Source: Deltaproteobacteria bacterium (lineage in GTDB: Bacteria; Myxococcota_A; UBA9160; SMWR01). From it: a stretch of 36,870 nucleotides of DNA. The notes beneath the pieces are model-generated. The model had not been told where the DNA came from, ran no database searches, and saw only the letters and a program-made list of their open reading frames with translations. The stretch is from contig JAFDDG010000033.1 of the NCBI GenBank assembly GCA_019310965.1, positions 1 to 36,870 of the forward strand, read 5' to 3'. This document shows, piece by piece, positions 16,218 to 24,221 of the stretch. A program made the position numbers and the translations under genes. Positions within the stretch are counted from its first letter, which is position 1. Every line of letters begins with the position of its first letter.

Positions 16218-16416
16218 AGCAGGTTGCTGAAATAGCTTGGTAAGCGGTGCCAGGGCCAGGTGCGAAGGCGGTGTCGTGCTCATGCGCCGGCGCCCCTCGT
16301 TCCTTCACCAGAGCTGCGAAGCGCCTGCGTTGGGGCACCTCTGCTTCCGCGCGCCACCGCCTTCGCACCCGGCACGTTCCTCCGTGGCATCCGGCAACAC
16401 TCTCACCCAGCCAGTG

Positions 16417-18639
16417 CTAGGTCGCGGCGAAGCTCTTGCCATCACCCCGCGGCGGCGTAACCACGCCGATGCGCGCCGCAGTGCCGTCGCCCGCCGCCCG
16501 AAGATCCGCCAGCACCGCATCTGCGCGCTCGGAGGCCACCGCCAGCAACAACCCGCCGGAGGTCTGCGGATCGAAGAGCAGCGCACAGCCCAGCGGATCC
16601 GCCGTGGCAGCCACGGCGATGCGGCGGCGAAGCTCAGCGTTCTGCGCATGAAACGTGCTGCGCACGCCGCGCGCCAGAAGCTCGCGCACCCCGGCGAACG
16701 CGGGCAGCGCCCCGATGCAGAGCTCTGCGGCAACACCGCTCGCGGCCAGCATCTCGCACAGATGCCCGGCCAGCCCGAAGCCGCTGACGTCAGTCGAGGC
16801 GTGTACCGCGTGGCGCCGGGCGATCTCGGCAGCAGCCGCATTGTCGCGCACGAGCACCGCGTGGAGCGCCTCCACCCATACCCCGCGAGCGAGCCCCTGC
16901 ATGTCTGCCGCCAGAAGCACACCGGAGCCCAGCGCCTGGGTCAGAAGCAGACAGTCGCCGGCGCGGGCGCCGTCCAGCGGCAGCGGCTCAGCGCCGGCCG
17001 ACAGCTCGCCGGTAATCGAGAGACCCACGAATAGCTCGGGCCCCCGCGTCGTGTGACCGCCGAGCAGCGTCACGCCGAGTGGGTCGAGGGCGGCCCGCAC
17101 ACCGGACAGCACCTGATGCAAGGTGTCTTCGCCGCGCGCCGGCTCGACGTCGGGCACGGTCACGAGAGCCAGCGCATGACGTGGGCGACCGCCCTTGGCC
17201 AACACATCGCTCACGGCGTTTACCGCGGCCACCCTGCCCACGAGCCAGGGGTCGTCGCAGAAGGCCGGAAAGCCGTCGATGGTCGCGAGCAGGACGTCAC
17301 CGCCGGGAAGCTCCACGGCCGCCACATCGTCCGGCCGGGCGAGCCCCAGGCGAACGCTCGGATCATCCGGCGCCGGGTCGAGGCGCGCGAGCGCAGCTTC
17401 GAGAGGAGAAACAGCGAGCTTCGCAGCGCAGCCCCCGCATTCCATCGGCTCCATGCCCATCGATTCGGCCGATGGAAAGCTGGCTGCCGGCGCGCCGTCT
17501 CCCGCGAGCACTTGAAAGCGCCGCATGAAGCGCCGGTCGATCCAGTCCTTGAGTCGCCACACCGCGCGCCCGGTCTTCACGACGCCCCACTTCGTGCCGA
17601 GAGCGCGGCGCTCGCCGAGGTTCAGCAGCGCCAGAAAGCTGCGCTGCGGCCGGTAGCGACGCAGCGGTCTGCCGCCGAGTGCCGCGCGCAGGTTCGCGTC
17701 CAGCAGCGGACCCTGGCGCACGGCATAGACACCTGCCTTCGGCAGCCATGGATGCGCGACCAGCGCCGCACAGTCGCCGGCGGCGAAGAGCGCCTCACAG
17801 CCCTCGACCTCCAGGGTGTCGCGCACTCGCACGAAGCCGGCCGCGTCGGTCGGCAGGTCCGAGGCTTCGAGCAGCGGCGGCGCCGCCGCGCCGGCAGCCC
17901 AGACGACCAGATCGACCGGCAGCGGCTGGGCCACACCCTCGAGAACGACCGCATCGGCCGCGACACGCATGACACGGGCGCCGGTCAGCACTCGGAACCC
18001 TCGTGCCTGGGCCAGCCGCTCGGCGGCGTGCACGGCTCGCCGAGCCGCACCCGGCAGCAGTGTCGACGCCTCACCCAGCAGAGTGAGCTGCGGCTGGATG
18101 CCCGCCGCCCGCAAGCGCGCGTCCAGCGTGAACGCCAGCTCCACGCCAGCCGCGCCCGTGCCGACCACTGCGACGCGCGGCACATCCGGCAGCTCTGCCA
18201 GACGAGCGTCGAGCTCGGCGACGAAGCGAGGAATCGGACGCGTCGTCAGCGCGTGGTCGAACGCGCCGGGGATCTCCCGTCCCCGCACCGTCGATCCCAC
18301 GTTCAGGCTCGCCACGTCGTAGCGAATGGACGGGCGACCCTGGAGATCGATGCGACGGCTGACGGCTTCGACGCGTGTCGCCGCAGCGAGCACCACCCGG
18401 GCACCCGCGCGGCGCGCCAACGGCACCAGGTCGATCGTAAAATCGTCGGCTGTGTATTCGCCCGCCACGAAGCCCGGCAGCATGCCCGAGTAGGCCGCCT
18501 CGGGACCGTCCAGCACCACGGTCAGGCGCACGTCGGGTAACGGCGCCATCATCCAGCGTCGGATCACCTGGACGTGCGCGTGGCCGCCGCCCACCAGCAC
18601 CAGATCGCGGCCGGGCTCCGGCGCCCCAAGGCGGTGCAA
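16417..18639 (-). CDS. selD: Selenide, water dikinase fused to N-terminal FAD/NAD(P) oxidoreductase
   Basis: A 740-residue two-domain protein. Residues 11-375 are a pyridine-nucleotide-disulfide/NDH-2-like FAD domain: DLVLVGGGHAHVQVI, the second nucleotide fold VAVVGTGAAGVELAF (156-170) and the FAD end motif LFAAGDCAAL (284-293). Residues about 397-740 are SelD, which makes selenophosphate from selenide and ATP. Its catalytic loop reads CGGCAAK, with Cys404 and Lys407 in the places of Escherichia coli Cys17 and Lys20, then ATIDGFPAF and VNAVSDVLAKGG. This fusion is a known SelD architecture; the oxidoreductase may help supply reduced selenium. The start is a TTG with GGAGG at seven bases. No selA, selB or tRNA-Sec gene is in the window, so use for selenocysteine or selenouridine is open. 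Confidence 0.95.
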   Translation of the reverse strand: MHRLGAPEPGRDLVLVGGGHAHVQVIRRWMMAPLPDVRLTVVLDGPEAAYSGMLPGFVAGEYTADDFTIDLVPLARRAGARVVLAAATRVEAVSRRIDLQGRPSIRYDVASLNVGSTVRGREIPGAFDHALTTRPIPRFVAELDARLAELPDVPRVAVVGTGAAGVELAFTLDARLRAAGIQPQLTLLGEASTLLPGAARRAVHAAERLAQARGFRVLTGARVMRVAADAVVLEGVAQPLPVDLVVWAAGAAAPPLLEASDLPTDAAGFVRVRDTLEVEGCEALFAAGDCAALVAHPWLPKAGVYAVRQGPLLDANLRAALGGRPLRRYRPQRSFLALLNLGERRALGTKWGVVKTGRAVWRLKDWIDRRFMRRFQVLAGDGAPAASFPSAESMGMEPMECGGCAAKLAVSPLEAALARLDPAPDDPSVRLGLARPDDVAAVELPGGDVLLATIDGFPAFCDDPWLVGRVAAVNAVSDVLAKGGRPRHALALVTVPDVEPARGEDTLHQVLSGVRAALDPLGVTLLGGHTTRGPELFVGLSITGELSAGAEPLPLDGARAGDCLLLTQALGSGVLLAADMQGLARGVWVEALHAVLVRDNAAAAEIARRHAVHASTDVSGFGLAGHLCEMLAASGVAAELCIGALPAFAGVRELLARGVRSTFHAQNAELRRRIAVAATADPLGCALLFDPQTSGGLLLAVASERADAVLADLRAAGDGTAARIGVVTPPRGDGKSFAAT

Positions 18640-18762
18640 CGCTCTTCCTCCGTCCCGCGGCCAGTTGTATCACAGCGCCCGGGGGCCCAGCGCCTGCTCC
18701 CGAGTCGGGCGCCCGAGTAACCCGCCTGCATCCCCGCGGGGCTAAGCTTCGCGTCGAGGGAG

Positions 18763-18831
18763 GCCGAAAGAGCGAGGGGAAATCGATACAGGTCTTCGCT
18801 CTCGAACGGCAACTCCAACCTTCGCAAGGTT
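18763..18831 (+). promoter_or_regulatory. Structured 5' leader, possible cis-regulatory RNA
   Basis: GCCG (18763-18766) plus AGAGCGA (18769-18775) pair with TCGCTCT (18796-18802) plus CGGC (18807-18810), giving an 11-pair stem with a small internal loop and a 20-base apical loop. Six bases on, AACCTT-CGC-AAGGTT (18817-18831) is a perfect second hairpin whose 3' arm holds AAGG, the only Shine-Dalgarno-like bases before the ATG at 18840. A stem hiding the ribosome-binding site is how translational switches work. I do not recognise a known riboswitch class. Confidence 0.4.
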
Positions 18832-18839
18832 CCGTCAAC

Positions 18840-19289
18840 ATGCGCATCTCCCCCTCCCTCCGCTGCGTCGCGGTGTGCCTCGCGCTCACCGCCGGCGGGG
18901 CCGGTGCGAACGACTCCGAGCCGAGCCCGGGGCCGGCCAGCGGCACTCCCGCAGCGCTCGTCACGCGGCACCTGTCCGCGGTCATCCCACAACACGCCCT
19001 CGGCGAGCTGGGCCTCGAGCCGCTCGCGCCCAGGGCCCTGCCGAGGCGGGCGGATGAGAAGCCGTTCGCCCTCTCCCGCATGCTCGAGCTGGAGCTGCGC
19101 GGTCTCGCCGGCCCGCAGCCGCCCGACCCGCGGCGCTTCCTGGGCAGCGGCAATGCCACGCTGCGGCTGCCGCTCGGGGATTCTCTCGACCTGCGACCCG
19201 GTGTGCGCCTCGACTACGTGCGACATCCCGTCGACGATCTCTGGACCGGCGAGCCAATCGTGACGATCGGCCTCAGCATGCACTTCTGA
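18840..19289 (+). CDS. Small exported protein, unrecognised
   Basis: 149 residues with a signal peptide (MRISPSLRCVAVCLALTAGG, cleavage probably after AGA near 23). The middle is Pro/Ala/Arg-rich, with FALSRMLELELRGLAG. The last 45 residues alternate polar and hydrophobic residues (NATLRLPLGDSLDLRPGVRL, then GEPIVTIGLSMHF) and end in Phe, the usual C-terminal signal of outer-membrane beta-barrel proteins. It may be a short outer-membrane or periplasmic protein; no enzyme motif is visible. The start codon is preceded only by AAGG inside a hairpin. It diverges from the SelD fusion and is followed by a membrane-protein gene on the same strand. Confidence 0.65.
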   Translation: MRISPSLRCVAVCLALTAGGAGANDSEPSPGPASGTPAALVTRHLSAVIPQHALGELGLEPLAPRALPRRADEKPFALSRMLELELRGLAGPQPPDPRRFLGSGNATLRLPLGDSLDLRPGVRLDYVRHPVDDLWTGEPIVTIGLSMHF

Positions 19290-19380
19290 GCACTCGCCTG
19301 TGCTTGCTGGGCGGCCGCAGCGAAGACATCCGCCCGGGATTTCCGCGCGGATGCCTGGAATTGCTAGCATGCGCCCCGCG

Positions 19381-19500
19381 ATGAGCGAGGCTGCTGCACC
19401 CACCGGCTGGCGCCGCAGAACGGTCGAGAAGAACGCGCGGCGAAACCGGCAGGCATGGAAAGCGCAGTGCCGGAAGTTGCTCGAGCGCCAGGCGGCCTGA
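19381..19500 (+). CDS. Possible 39-residue basic peptide
   Basis: A short frame from ATG 19381 to TGA 19500; an in-frame ATG also occurs 12 bases upstream. The peptide has 11 Arg/Lys, with GWRRRTVEKNARRNRQAW and CRKLLERQAA at the end, and would form a basic amphipathic helix. No ribosome-binding site is visible. It ends 17 bases before the start of the next membrane protein, so it might be a leader peptide affecting its translation. Coding by chance is quite possible. Confidence 0.3.
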   Translation: MSEAAAPTGWRRRTVEKNARRNRQAWKAQCRKLLERQAA

Positions 19501-19517
19501 CGCGCGCGCGGGCTGCC

Positions 19518-21074
19518 ATGCGTACACCGCACCGTACGACCCTCCTCCGCCTCGGGGTCGCGGCGTGTGTCTTCGCCGGCCTGTGCAGCGCATTTCCGGA
19601 GCAGGCCTGGCACTGGGATGAGTTCCAGCTGGCCTACGCCGTGCGCGATTTCGATCTGGCGCGGCATCAGCCCCACCCGCCGGGTTACTACCTCTTCGTG
19701 GTGGCTGGCCGCGCACTCGACGCGCTGCTCGGCGATCCCTTTCTCGCGCTGCGCTGCGTGTCGGGCCTCGCCATCGCAGCCTTCGCAAGCATGGCCATCG
19801 GAGCGCCGGCGGCGGGCACAACCCCCATCGCGCGTGGGCTCTGGGTCGCCGCCGCCGCCGGCTTCGGACTCGCCTCGCCGCTGACACAGCGTTTCGGCGT
19901 TGCCGCGCTGACCTACGCAGCAGAGGGTGCGATCTGGATGGGTTGGCTCCTCGCGCTGGGGCAACGGCCACGCGCCCGCGGACGCCTCGTGCTGGCTGCC
20001 ACCGCCGGACTCGCGGGCGGCGTGCGACCGACTCTGGCGCTCTGGGCCGGCGCGATGTTGCTCTTCGATGTCGCTCGGCGGCGAGACTGGCGTTCGCTCG
20101 CGGGCCTCGGCCTGGCCGGAGCGGCGGGAGGCGCGCTGTGGGTGATCCCGCTGCTCTGGGAGAGCGGGGGCATCGCCGCCTACCGCGCCGACGCGGGCCC
20201 CCTGGCGGTGGGCAACATCTGGAACGGCTCGGTCTTCGTGGCGGGCTTCGACGGCTGGAGAACACGACTGGCCGACATGGGGCTCGACCTGCTGACGGCC
20301 CTTGGCGGACTCGTCGCGGTGGTGGTGGCGGCCCTGGCGCTGCGCGTGCGCAAACGAGCGGCGGAACCCGTCGCGTACGACGTGTTGCTGCAGGGCGCGG
20401 CGCTGGCATTCGGCTTCTACGCGCTCGTCATCTACGACACCGCGGGCTATCTGATGGCAGTCGTGCTGCCGCTGGCGGCCTGGGCGTTGCGCAGCGCCGC
20501 GGCGAGCGCCGCAAACTGGCCGGCACGGAACCAGGCTGCGGCCGCGGGCGCCGCACTCGTCCTCGCCGTCGTCGGCACACTCGCACCAGACGACCGGATC
20601 GACCCCCACTACGCCGAGCACGCTCGGCTGCTCGACGCGCGCTTCGCACCGGTGCGCGCAGGCTTCGACCCGCGGAGCACACTGTTGATCACTTCGCGGG
20701 AGTACTGGGACTACGCATTGCGGCACGTGGCTCACGCGCTGCCGGAGTTCACCACGCTCCAGCTCGCAAAGGACCCCTACTTCACCATCAGCAACGCAGC
20801 ACAGCCGTATCTCTCCGCGCGGCAGCGACGCATCGCCGCCGTGGGCCCGGATCCGCTCGATCTCGCCACGTTGACGCCCAGCGGTCGACTCGCGCAGGTC
20901 GTGTACATGGTGCCCTTCGACGCACAGGAGTTCATCGCGCGGGCGTGCGGCGAGCTCGCGGAGGCACTGCAGACGAGCAGCGACGAAACCCTGCCCGTGT
21001 TGCGGCTGCGCCCGGGCTGGCGCATCGAGGCACGCAATCAGAGACTCCACTGCGCCCGCAGCGACGCCCGCTGA
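19518..21074 (+). CDS. Multipass membrane protein, GT-C-like glycosyltransferase candidate
   Basis: About 518 residues from ATG 19518; an ATG at 19455 would add 21 residues and overlap the small frame before it. A first membrane helix (LLRLGVAACVFAGLCSAF) is followed by the loop EQAWHWDEFQLAYAVRDF, with the WDE acidic loop of GT-C enzymes, then HPPGYYLFV, and eight or more further hydrophobic segments. HPPGYY resembles the P-x-Y part of the dolichol-phosphate-mannose mannosyltransferase family. The last 130 residues are soluble and start near RSTLLITSREYWDYAL. It probably moves a sugar from a polyprenyl carrier at the periplasmic face; donor and acceptor are unknown. The protein at 5440-7074 is of similar build. 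Confidence 0.75.
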   Translation: MRTPHRTTLLRLGVAACVFAGLCSAFPEQAWHWDEFQLAYAVRDFDLARHQPHPPGYYLFVVAGRALDALLGDPFLALRCVSGLAIAAFASMAIGAPAAGTTPIARGLWVAAAAGFGLASPLTQRFGVAALTYAAEGAIWMGWLLALGQRPRARGRLVLAATAGLAGGVRPTLALWAGAMLLFDVARRRDWRSLAGLGLAGAAGGALWVIPLLWESGGIAAYRADAGPLAVGNIWNGSVFVAGFDGWRTRLADMGLDLLTALGGLVAVVVAALALRVRKRAAEPVAYDVLLQGAALAFGFYALVIYDTAGYLMAVVLPLAAWALRSAAASAANWPARNQAAAAGAALVLAVVGTLAPDDRIDPHYAEHARLLDARFAPVRAGFDPRSTLLITSREYWDYALRHVAHALPEFTTLQLAKDPYFTISNAAQPYLSARQRRIAAVGPDPLDLATLTPSGRLAQVVYMVPFDAQEFIARACGELAEALQTSSDETLPVLRLRPGWRIEARNQRLHCARSDAR

Positions 21075-21155
21075 ACCCGGCACCGGCGAGGGGCACGAGC
21101 TGGGCCCGAGCGCGTCGGGGCAGTAGACTGCACGCCATTCGAGAAGGGAGGTCCA

Positions 21156-21332
21156 ATGAGATTCCAGATGTGGATCGCGATCGCAATCGTGGCAGCGGTG
21201 TTCGGAGGTGGCGTCGGCTGCAAGGAAGAGGGGCCGGCCGAGAAGCTCGGGCGGCAGCTCGACGACGCCGCACAGAACGCCGGCGACGCGATCGAGAATG
21301 CGACGGAAGAAGCCAAGAAGAAGCGCGAATAA
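21156..21332 (+). CDS. Entericidin-like small lipoprotein, 58 residues
   Basis: ATG at 21156 follows GGGAGG at five bases, a strong start signal. Residues 3-19 are a hydrophobic signal segment (WIAIAIVAAVFGGGVGC); Cys20 is a plausible lipid-attachment site, although the residue three before it is Gly and not the usual Leu. The mature part, EKLGRQLDDAAQNAGDAIEN then ATEEAKKKRE, is an amphipathic helix with spaced Ala and Asp/Glu, much like entericidin or other small cell-envelope lipoproteins. The gene is 28 bases upstream of the acyl-CoA synthetase and may share its transcript. Confidence 0.7.
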   Translation: MRFQMWIAIAIVAAVFGGGVGCKEEGPAEKLGRQLDDAAQNAGDAIENATEEAKKKRE

Positions 21333-21359
21333 CCCTCCACGGCCCGGGTGACCCGCGAC

Positions 21360-22841
21360 ATGGATCTACTCATCGGAAATGTATTTCGCCGCAACGCAGA
21401 GCATGTCCCGGAGCATGTCGCGGCGTCGCTGGGCGAGCACACACTCACCCACGGTCAGCTCGATGCCGACGCCAACCGTATCGCCCACGCGCTGCGGGCG
21501 CTGGGCATCGGGCACGGCGACCGGGTCGTCACCTGGGCCGACACGTCGCTGGCCGTGCTGCCGCTTTTTGCAGCGCTCGCGAAGCTCGGCGCCGTCTTCG
21601 CACCGCTCAACGCGCGCCTGGGAGCCGACGAAGCAGCCGACGTGGCGGCGCTGGCCCGCGCCCGGCTCTTCGTCGCCGATGCCGCGCGCGCCGAGGCGGG
21701 CGAAGCACTGGCGCGCAGGCTCGGCATCCCTCACTTCGCGCGCCTCGGCGGCGAGCGCGGCCCCGGGCTGCTGCTCGAGCCCGAGGCACTCGGCGGCCCG
21801 ACGACCGATGTCGACACACCCGAGCTGCGCGAGAACGACCCGCACGTCATCTTCTTCACCAGCGGCAGCACGGGACGGCCCAAGGGCGTCGTGCTCTCGC
21901 ATCGCACCAACTGGCTGCGCGGCTTCCAGGGTGTGTTCCGCGATGCGCCGGAGCGCTCGATCTGCATGTTCCCGTTCTTCCACATGGGCGCCTTCACCCT
22001 GGCCCTCACCGCCTGGCATACTCGCGGTGAGATCGGTCTCGTCGAAGCGGCCACGGCCGAGCAGATCCTCGCGGCCGTCGAACGCCGGCGCGGCAACCGT
22101 CTCTACTGCATTCCCGCCGTGTGGGCGCGCATCCTGGAGACGCCCCCGGACGCATACGACACCTCGAGCCTGCGCGAGATCGACACCGGGACTTCGGCGA
22201 CGCCCATCGAGCTGATCCGCGCGCTCAAGCAGCGTTTCCCCGGAACGGTGACGCGCATCTACTACGGATCGACGGAATCGGGCTCCGGCACGACGCTGCC
22301 GGACGCCGACGTGCTGCGAAAGCCGGGCAGCGCGGGGTTGCCGTCTCCGAGCGTCGAGCTGCGGCTGTCGGGCGCCGGGGAGATCCAGCTCCGAAGCCCC
22401 TTCTTGATGGACGGCTACTTCGACGATCCGGAAGCCAGCGCCGCCGGCCTCCAGGGGGGCTGGTACCAGACCGGCGATCTCGGCGAACTCGACGACGAGG
22501 GCTACCTGAGCGTCATCGGGCGCCTGAAGGAGATCATCCGCACCGGCGGCGAGAGCGTTGCGCCGAACGAGGTGGAGGCCGCCTTGGCCGATCACGCGGA
22601 TCTCGCGGAGATCGCCGTGGTCGGCATTCCCGACTCACAGTGGGGTGAAGTCGTGTGCGCCGTCGTCGTGCCGAAGCCCGGCCGGAAGCCCCGCCTCGAG
22701 GCGCTTCAGCAACACTGCGAGGCGAAGCTGGCCGGCTTCAAGAAGCCGAGACGGCTCGAGTGCGTCGACGCACTGCCGCGCACAGCGGCGACGGGCCAGG
22801 TGCAGCGCCGCCTGCTCGTCGAGAGCATCGTCTCGGCTTGA
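21360..22841 (+). CDS. AMP-dependent acyl-CoA synthetase/ligase, catalytic A10 lysine replaced
   Basis: A 493-residue ANL-superfamily protein from ATG 21360; a GTG 12 bases upstream is an alternative and both lack a strong ribosome site. Core motifs are intact: A3 FFTSGSTGRPKG, A5 YGSTES, A7 YQTGDLG, A8 GRLKEIIRTGGESVAPNEVE. But the A10 motif, normally TGKVQ, reads TAATGQVQRRLL, so the lysine that contacts carboxylate and ATP in the adenylation step is Gln480 (codon 22797-22799). Mutating this lysine strongly slows adenylation in studied members, while thioester formation can remain. The protein may be slow, act on preformed adenylates, or use another residue. It follows a small lipoprotein gene and is convergent with the dipeptidase. 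Confidence 0.92.
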   Translation: MDLLIGNVFRRNAEHVPEHVAASLGEHTLTHGQLDADANRIAHALRALGIGHGDRVVTWADTSLAVLPLFAALAKLGAVFAPLNARLGADEAADVAALARARLFVADAARAEAGEALARRLGIPHFARLGGERGPGLLLEPEALGGPTTDVDTPELRENDPHVIFFTSGSTGRPKGVVLSHRTNWLRGFQGVFRDAPERSICMFPFFHMGAFTLALTAWHTRGEIGLVEAATAEQILAAVERRRGNRLYCIPAVWARILETPPDAYDTSSLREIDTGTSATPIELIRALKQRFPGTVTRIYYGSTESGSGTTLPDADVLRKPGSAGLPSPSVELRLSGAGEIQLRSPFLMDGYFDDPEASAAGLQGGWYQTGDLGELDDEGYLSVIGRLKEIIRTGGESVAPNEVEAALADHADLAEIAVVGIPDSQWGEVVCAVVVPKPGRKPRLEALQQHCEAKLAGFKKPRRLECVDALPRTAATGQVQRRLLVESIVSA

Positions 22842-22849
22842 GCTGCGGA

Positions 22850-22865
22850 CTCGGCCACGGCCGAG
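22850..22865. terminator. GC hairpin after the acyl-CoA synthetase gene
   Basis: CTCGGC and GCCGAG pair around a CACG loop, nine bases after the stop. It lies in the 103-base gap between convergent genes. There is no T tract, so it may halt or protect transcripts without being a classical intrinsic terminator. Confidence 0.35.
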
Positions 22866-22944
22866 CACCAACAGACCAGGGGGGACGCCCACCCCGCTCT
22901 TCCTCCCGCTTCCCCTTCCTGTTCCCGGGCGCTGCGCCCCCATC

Positions 22945-24111
22945 TCAGCTCGTCGGTGGGAGGCTCTCGCCCAGGACGCGGAGGATGTTGCCTCCGATCA
23001 CGCGCTGCACGCGCTCCGGGCGATGACCCGCATCGAGCAGGGCCTGGGTGATGACGGACAGGCGGCTCGTATCGAAACCGGCGGTGATGGCACCGTCGAA
23101 GTCGGAGCCGAGCCCCACGTGCGCGTCGCCGACCAGGGCGATGACGTGCTCGATGGCGGCCACGACCTGCTCGACACCCGTGCCGCAGATGGCCCACTCG
23201 AAGTAGCCGATGCCAACCACGCCACCGGACGCCGCAATGGCTCGAACCTCCGCATCGGAGAGGTTGCGCTGGTTGTCGCAAGTACCTCGCACGCCGCCGT
23301 GGGAGACGACCAGGGGTTTGCGGGCGAGCGCGAGCACGTCGCGGATGCCGCGCGGCGAGCTGTGGGCCAGATCGACGACGACGCCCCGAGCTTCCATGTC
23401 ACGAAGTAGCTCGCGGCCGAGGTCGCTGAGCCCGCCCTTCTCTACCCCGTGCGCCGACCCGATGAACGCGTTGTCGTAGAAATGCGCGAGGCCGATCATG
23501 CGCACACCGAAGTCGAAGGCCTGCGCCAGATTTGCCGGATCGCCCTCCAGCGCGTGGGCGCCCTCGAGCGCGTAGAGCACCCCCACCAGCGAGGCATCGC
23601 TGCGGCGCGCCGCCACCAGCGCGTCGAGATCGGCGCGGTTGCGCACCCAGCGCAGCGCGCCGTCCGAGCGCTGGACGAAGCCGTCGAGATTCGACGCGAG
23701 CCGGCGCGCCCGCCCGAGCAACCCGCTCAGTGCGAAGCGCGGCGCCAGCAACAGGCCTCCTACACCCAGAACATCCAGGGCGTCGGCAGCATTGCCGTCC
23801 AGGGCCACGTTGATCGGAACGCGCGTCGGCGCCCCGAACACCTGGAGGGCGACGCCACCTGCCTGCAGCCGCGGCAGGTCCACGTGGCCGACCGAGCCGT
23901 GCGCCAGCAGGTCGCGACCCCAAAGGAGCGAATCCGCGTGAAGGTCCGCCACGAAGCTTCTGCGGTGCAGCGCCTCGGCCTCGGCACTCGTCTCCGGGAG
24001 CAGCACCGGATCGACGCGATTCAGCTGTGCCTCGAGGTTCGCGCGCAACCAGCCGAGCGCCAGCGCGCACGGCGCCAGCAGCGCCAGCGCGATCCAGCCA
24101 AGCCTCCGCAT
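22945..24111 (-). CDS. Membrane dipeptidase, renal dipeptidase family (peptidase M19)
   Basis: A 388-residue M19 metallopeptidase. ATG 24111 follows GAGGGGG and starts an N-terminal hydrophobic segment (LGWIALALLAPCALALGWL), an uncleaved anchor or signal peptide, so the enzyme faces the periplasm. Zinc ligands are visible: HAD at 58-60, bridging Glu183 in YALEGAHALEGD, His250 (DLAHSS) and His271 (VVSHGGVR), then GLGSDFDG near 339. These enzymes cleave dipeptides and some beta-lactam or amide bonds. It is divergent from the HIT gene, with palindromic DNA between, and convergent with the acyl-CoA synthetase. Confidence 0.95.
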   Translation of the reverse strand: MRRLGWIALALLAPCALALGWLRANLEAQLNRVDPVLLPETSAEAEALHRRSFVADLHADSLLWGRDLLAHGSVGHVDLPRLQAGGVALQVFGAPTRVPINVALDGNAADALDVLGVGGLLLAPRFALSGLLGRARRLASNLDGFVQRSDGALRWVRNRADLDALVAARRSDASLVGVLYALEGAHALEGDPANLAQAFDFGVRMIGLAHFYDNAFIGSAHGVEKGGLSDLGRELLRDMEARGVVVDLAHSSPRGIRDVLALARKPLVVSHGGVRGTCDNQRNLSDAEVRAIAASGGVVGIGYFEWAICGTGVEQVVAAIEHVIALVGDAHVGLGSDFDGAITAGFDTSRLSVITQALLDAGHRPERVQRVIGGNILRVLGESLPPTS

Positions 24112-24171
24112 GCATGCCCCCTCTGCCACGACGCACACAGTCTAGGCCGGCGCGCCGGCACTGAGTCAGGT

Positions 24172-24190
24172 GCAGCGGGGAAGCCGCTGC
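24172..24190 (+). repeat. Hairpin upstream of the HIT gene
   Basis: GCAGCGG and CCGCTGC form a perfect seven-base stem with a five-base loop, 31 bases before the HIT start. A 14-base GC palindrome lies at 24146-24159 in the same divergent gap. They may be regulatory or only GC-rich chance structure. Confidence 0.3.
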
Positions 24191-24221
24191 GTGGTAGGCT
24201 CGCCTGCCTGCGGAGGACTCC

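Noticed and set aside
18640..18762. Selenium or known riboswitch element ahead of the exported protein
   Set aside because: I compared the leader by eye with GEMM, cobalamin and SAM-type cores and saw no match; only the local stems further downstream are supported.
18564..21083. 839-residue minus-strand open frame
   Set aside because: It covers the exported protein and the GT-C-like gene in antisense; low-complexity Arg/Gly/Glu composition, no motif, and real membrane segments are on the other strand.
19943..22030. 695-residue plus-strand frame
   Set aside because: It is a shifted shadow across the GT-C-like, lipoprotein and acyl-CoA synthetase genes with Arg-rich repeats only.
24146..24159. 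14-base GC palindrome upstream of the HIT gene
   Set aside because: Pure G/C self-complementary strings are common in DNA of this composition; no second copy or link to a regulator gene nearby.
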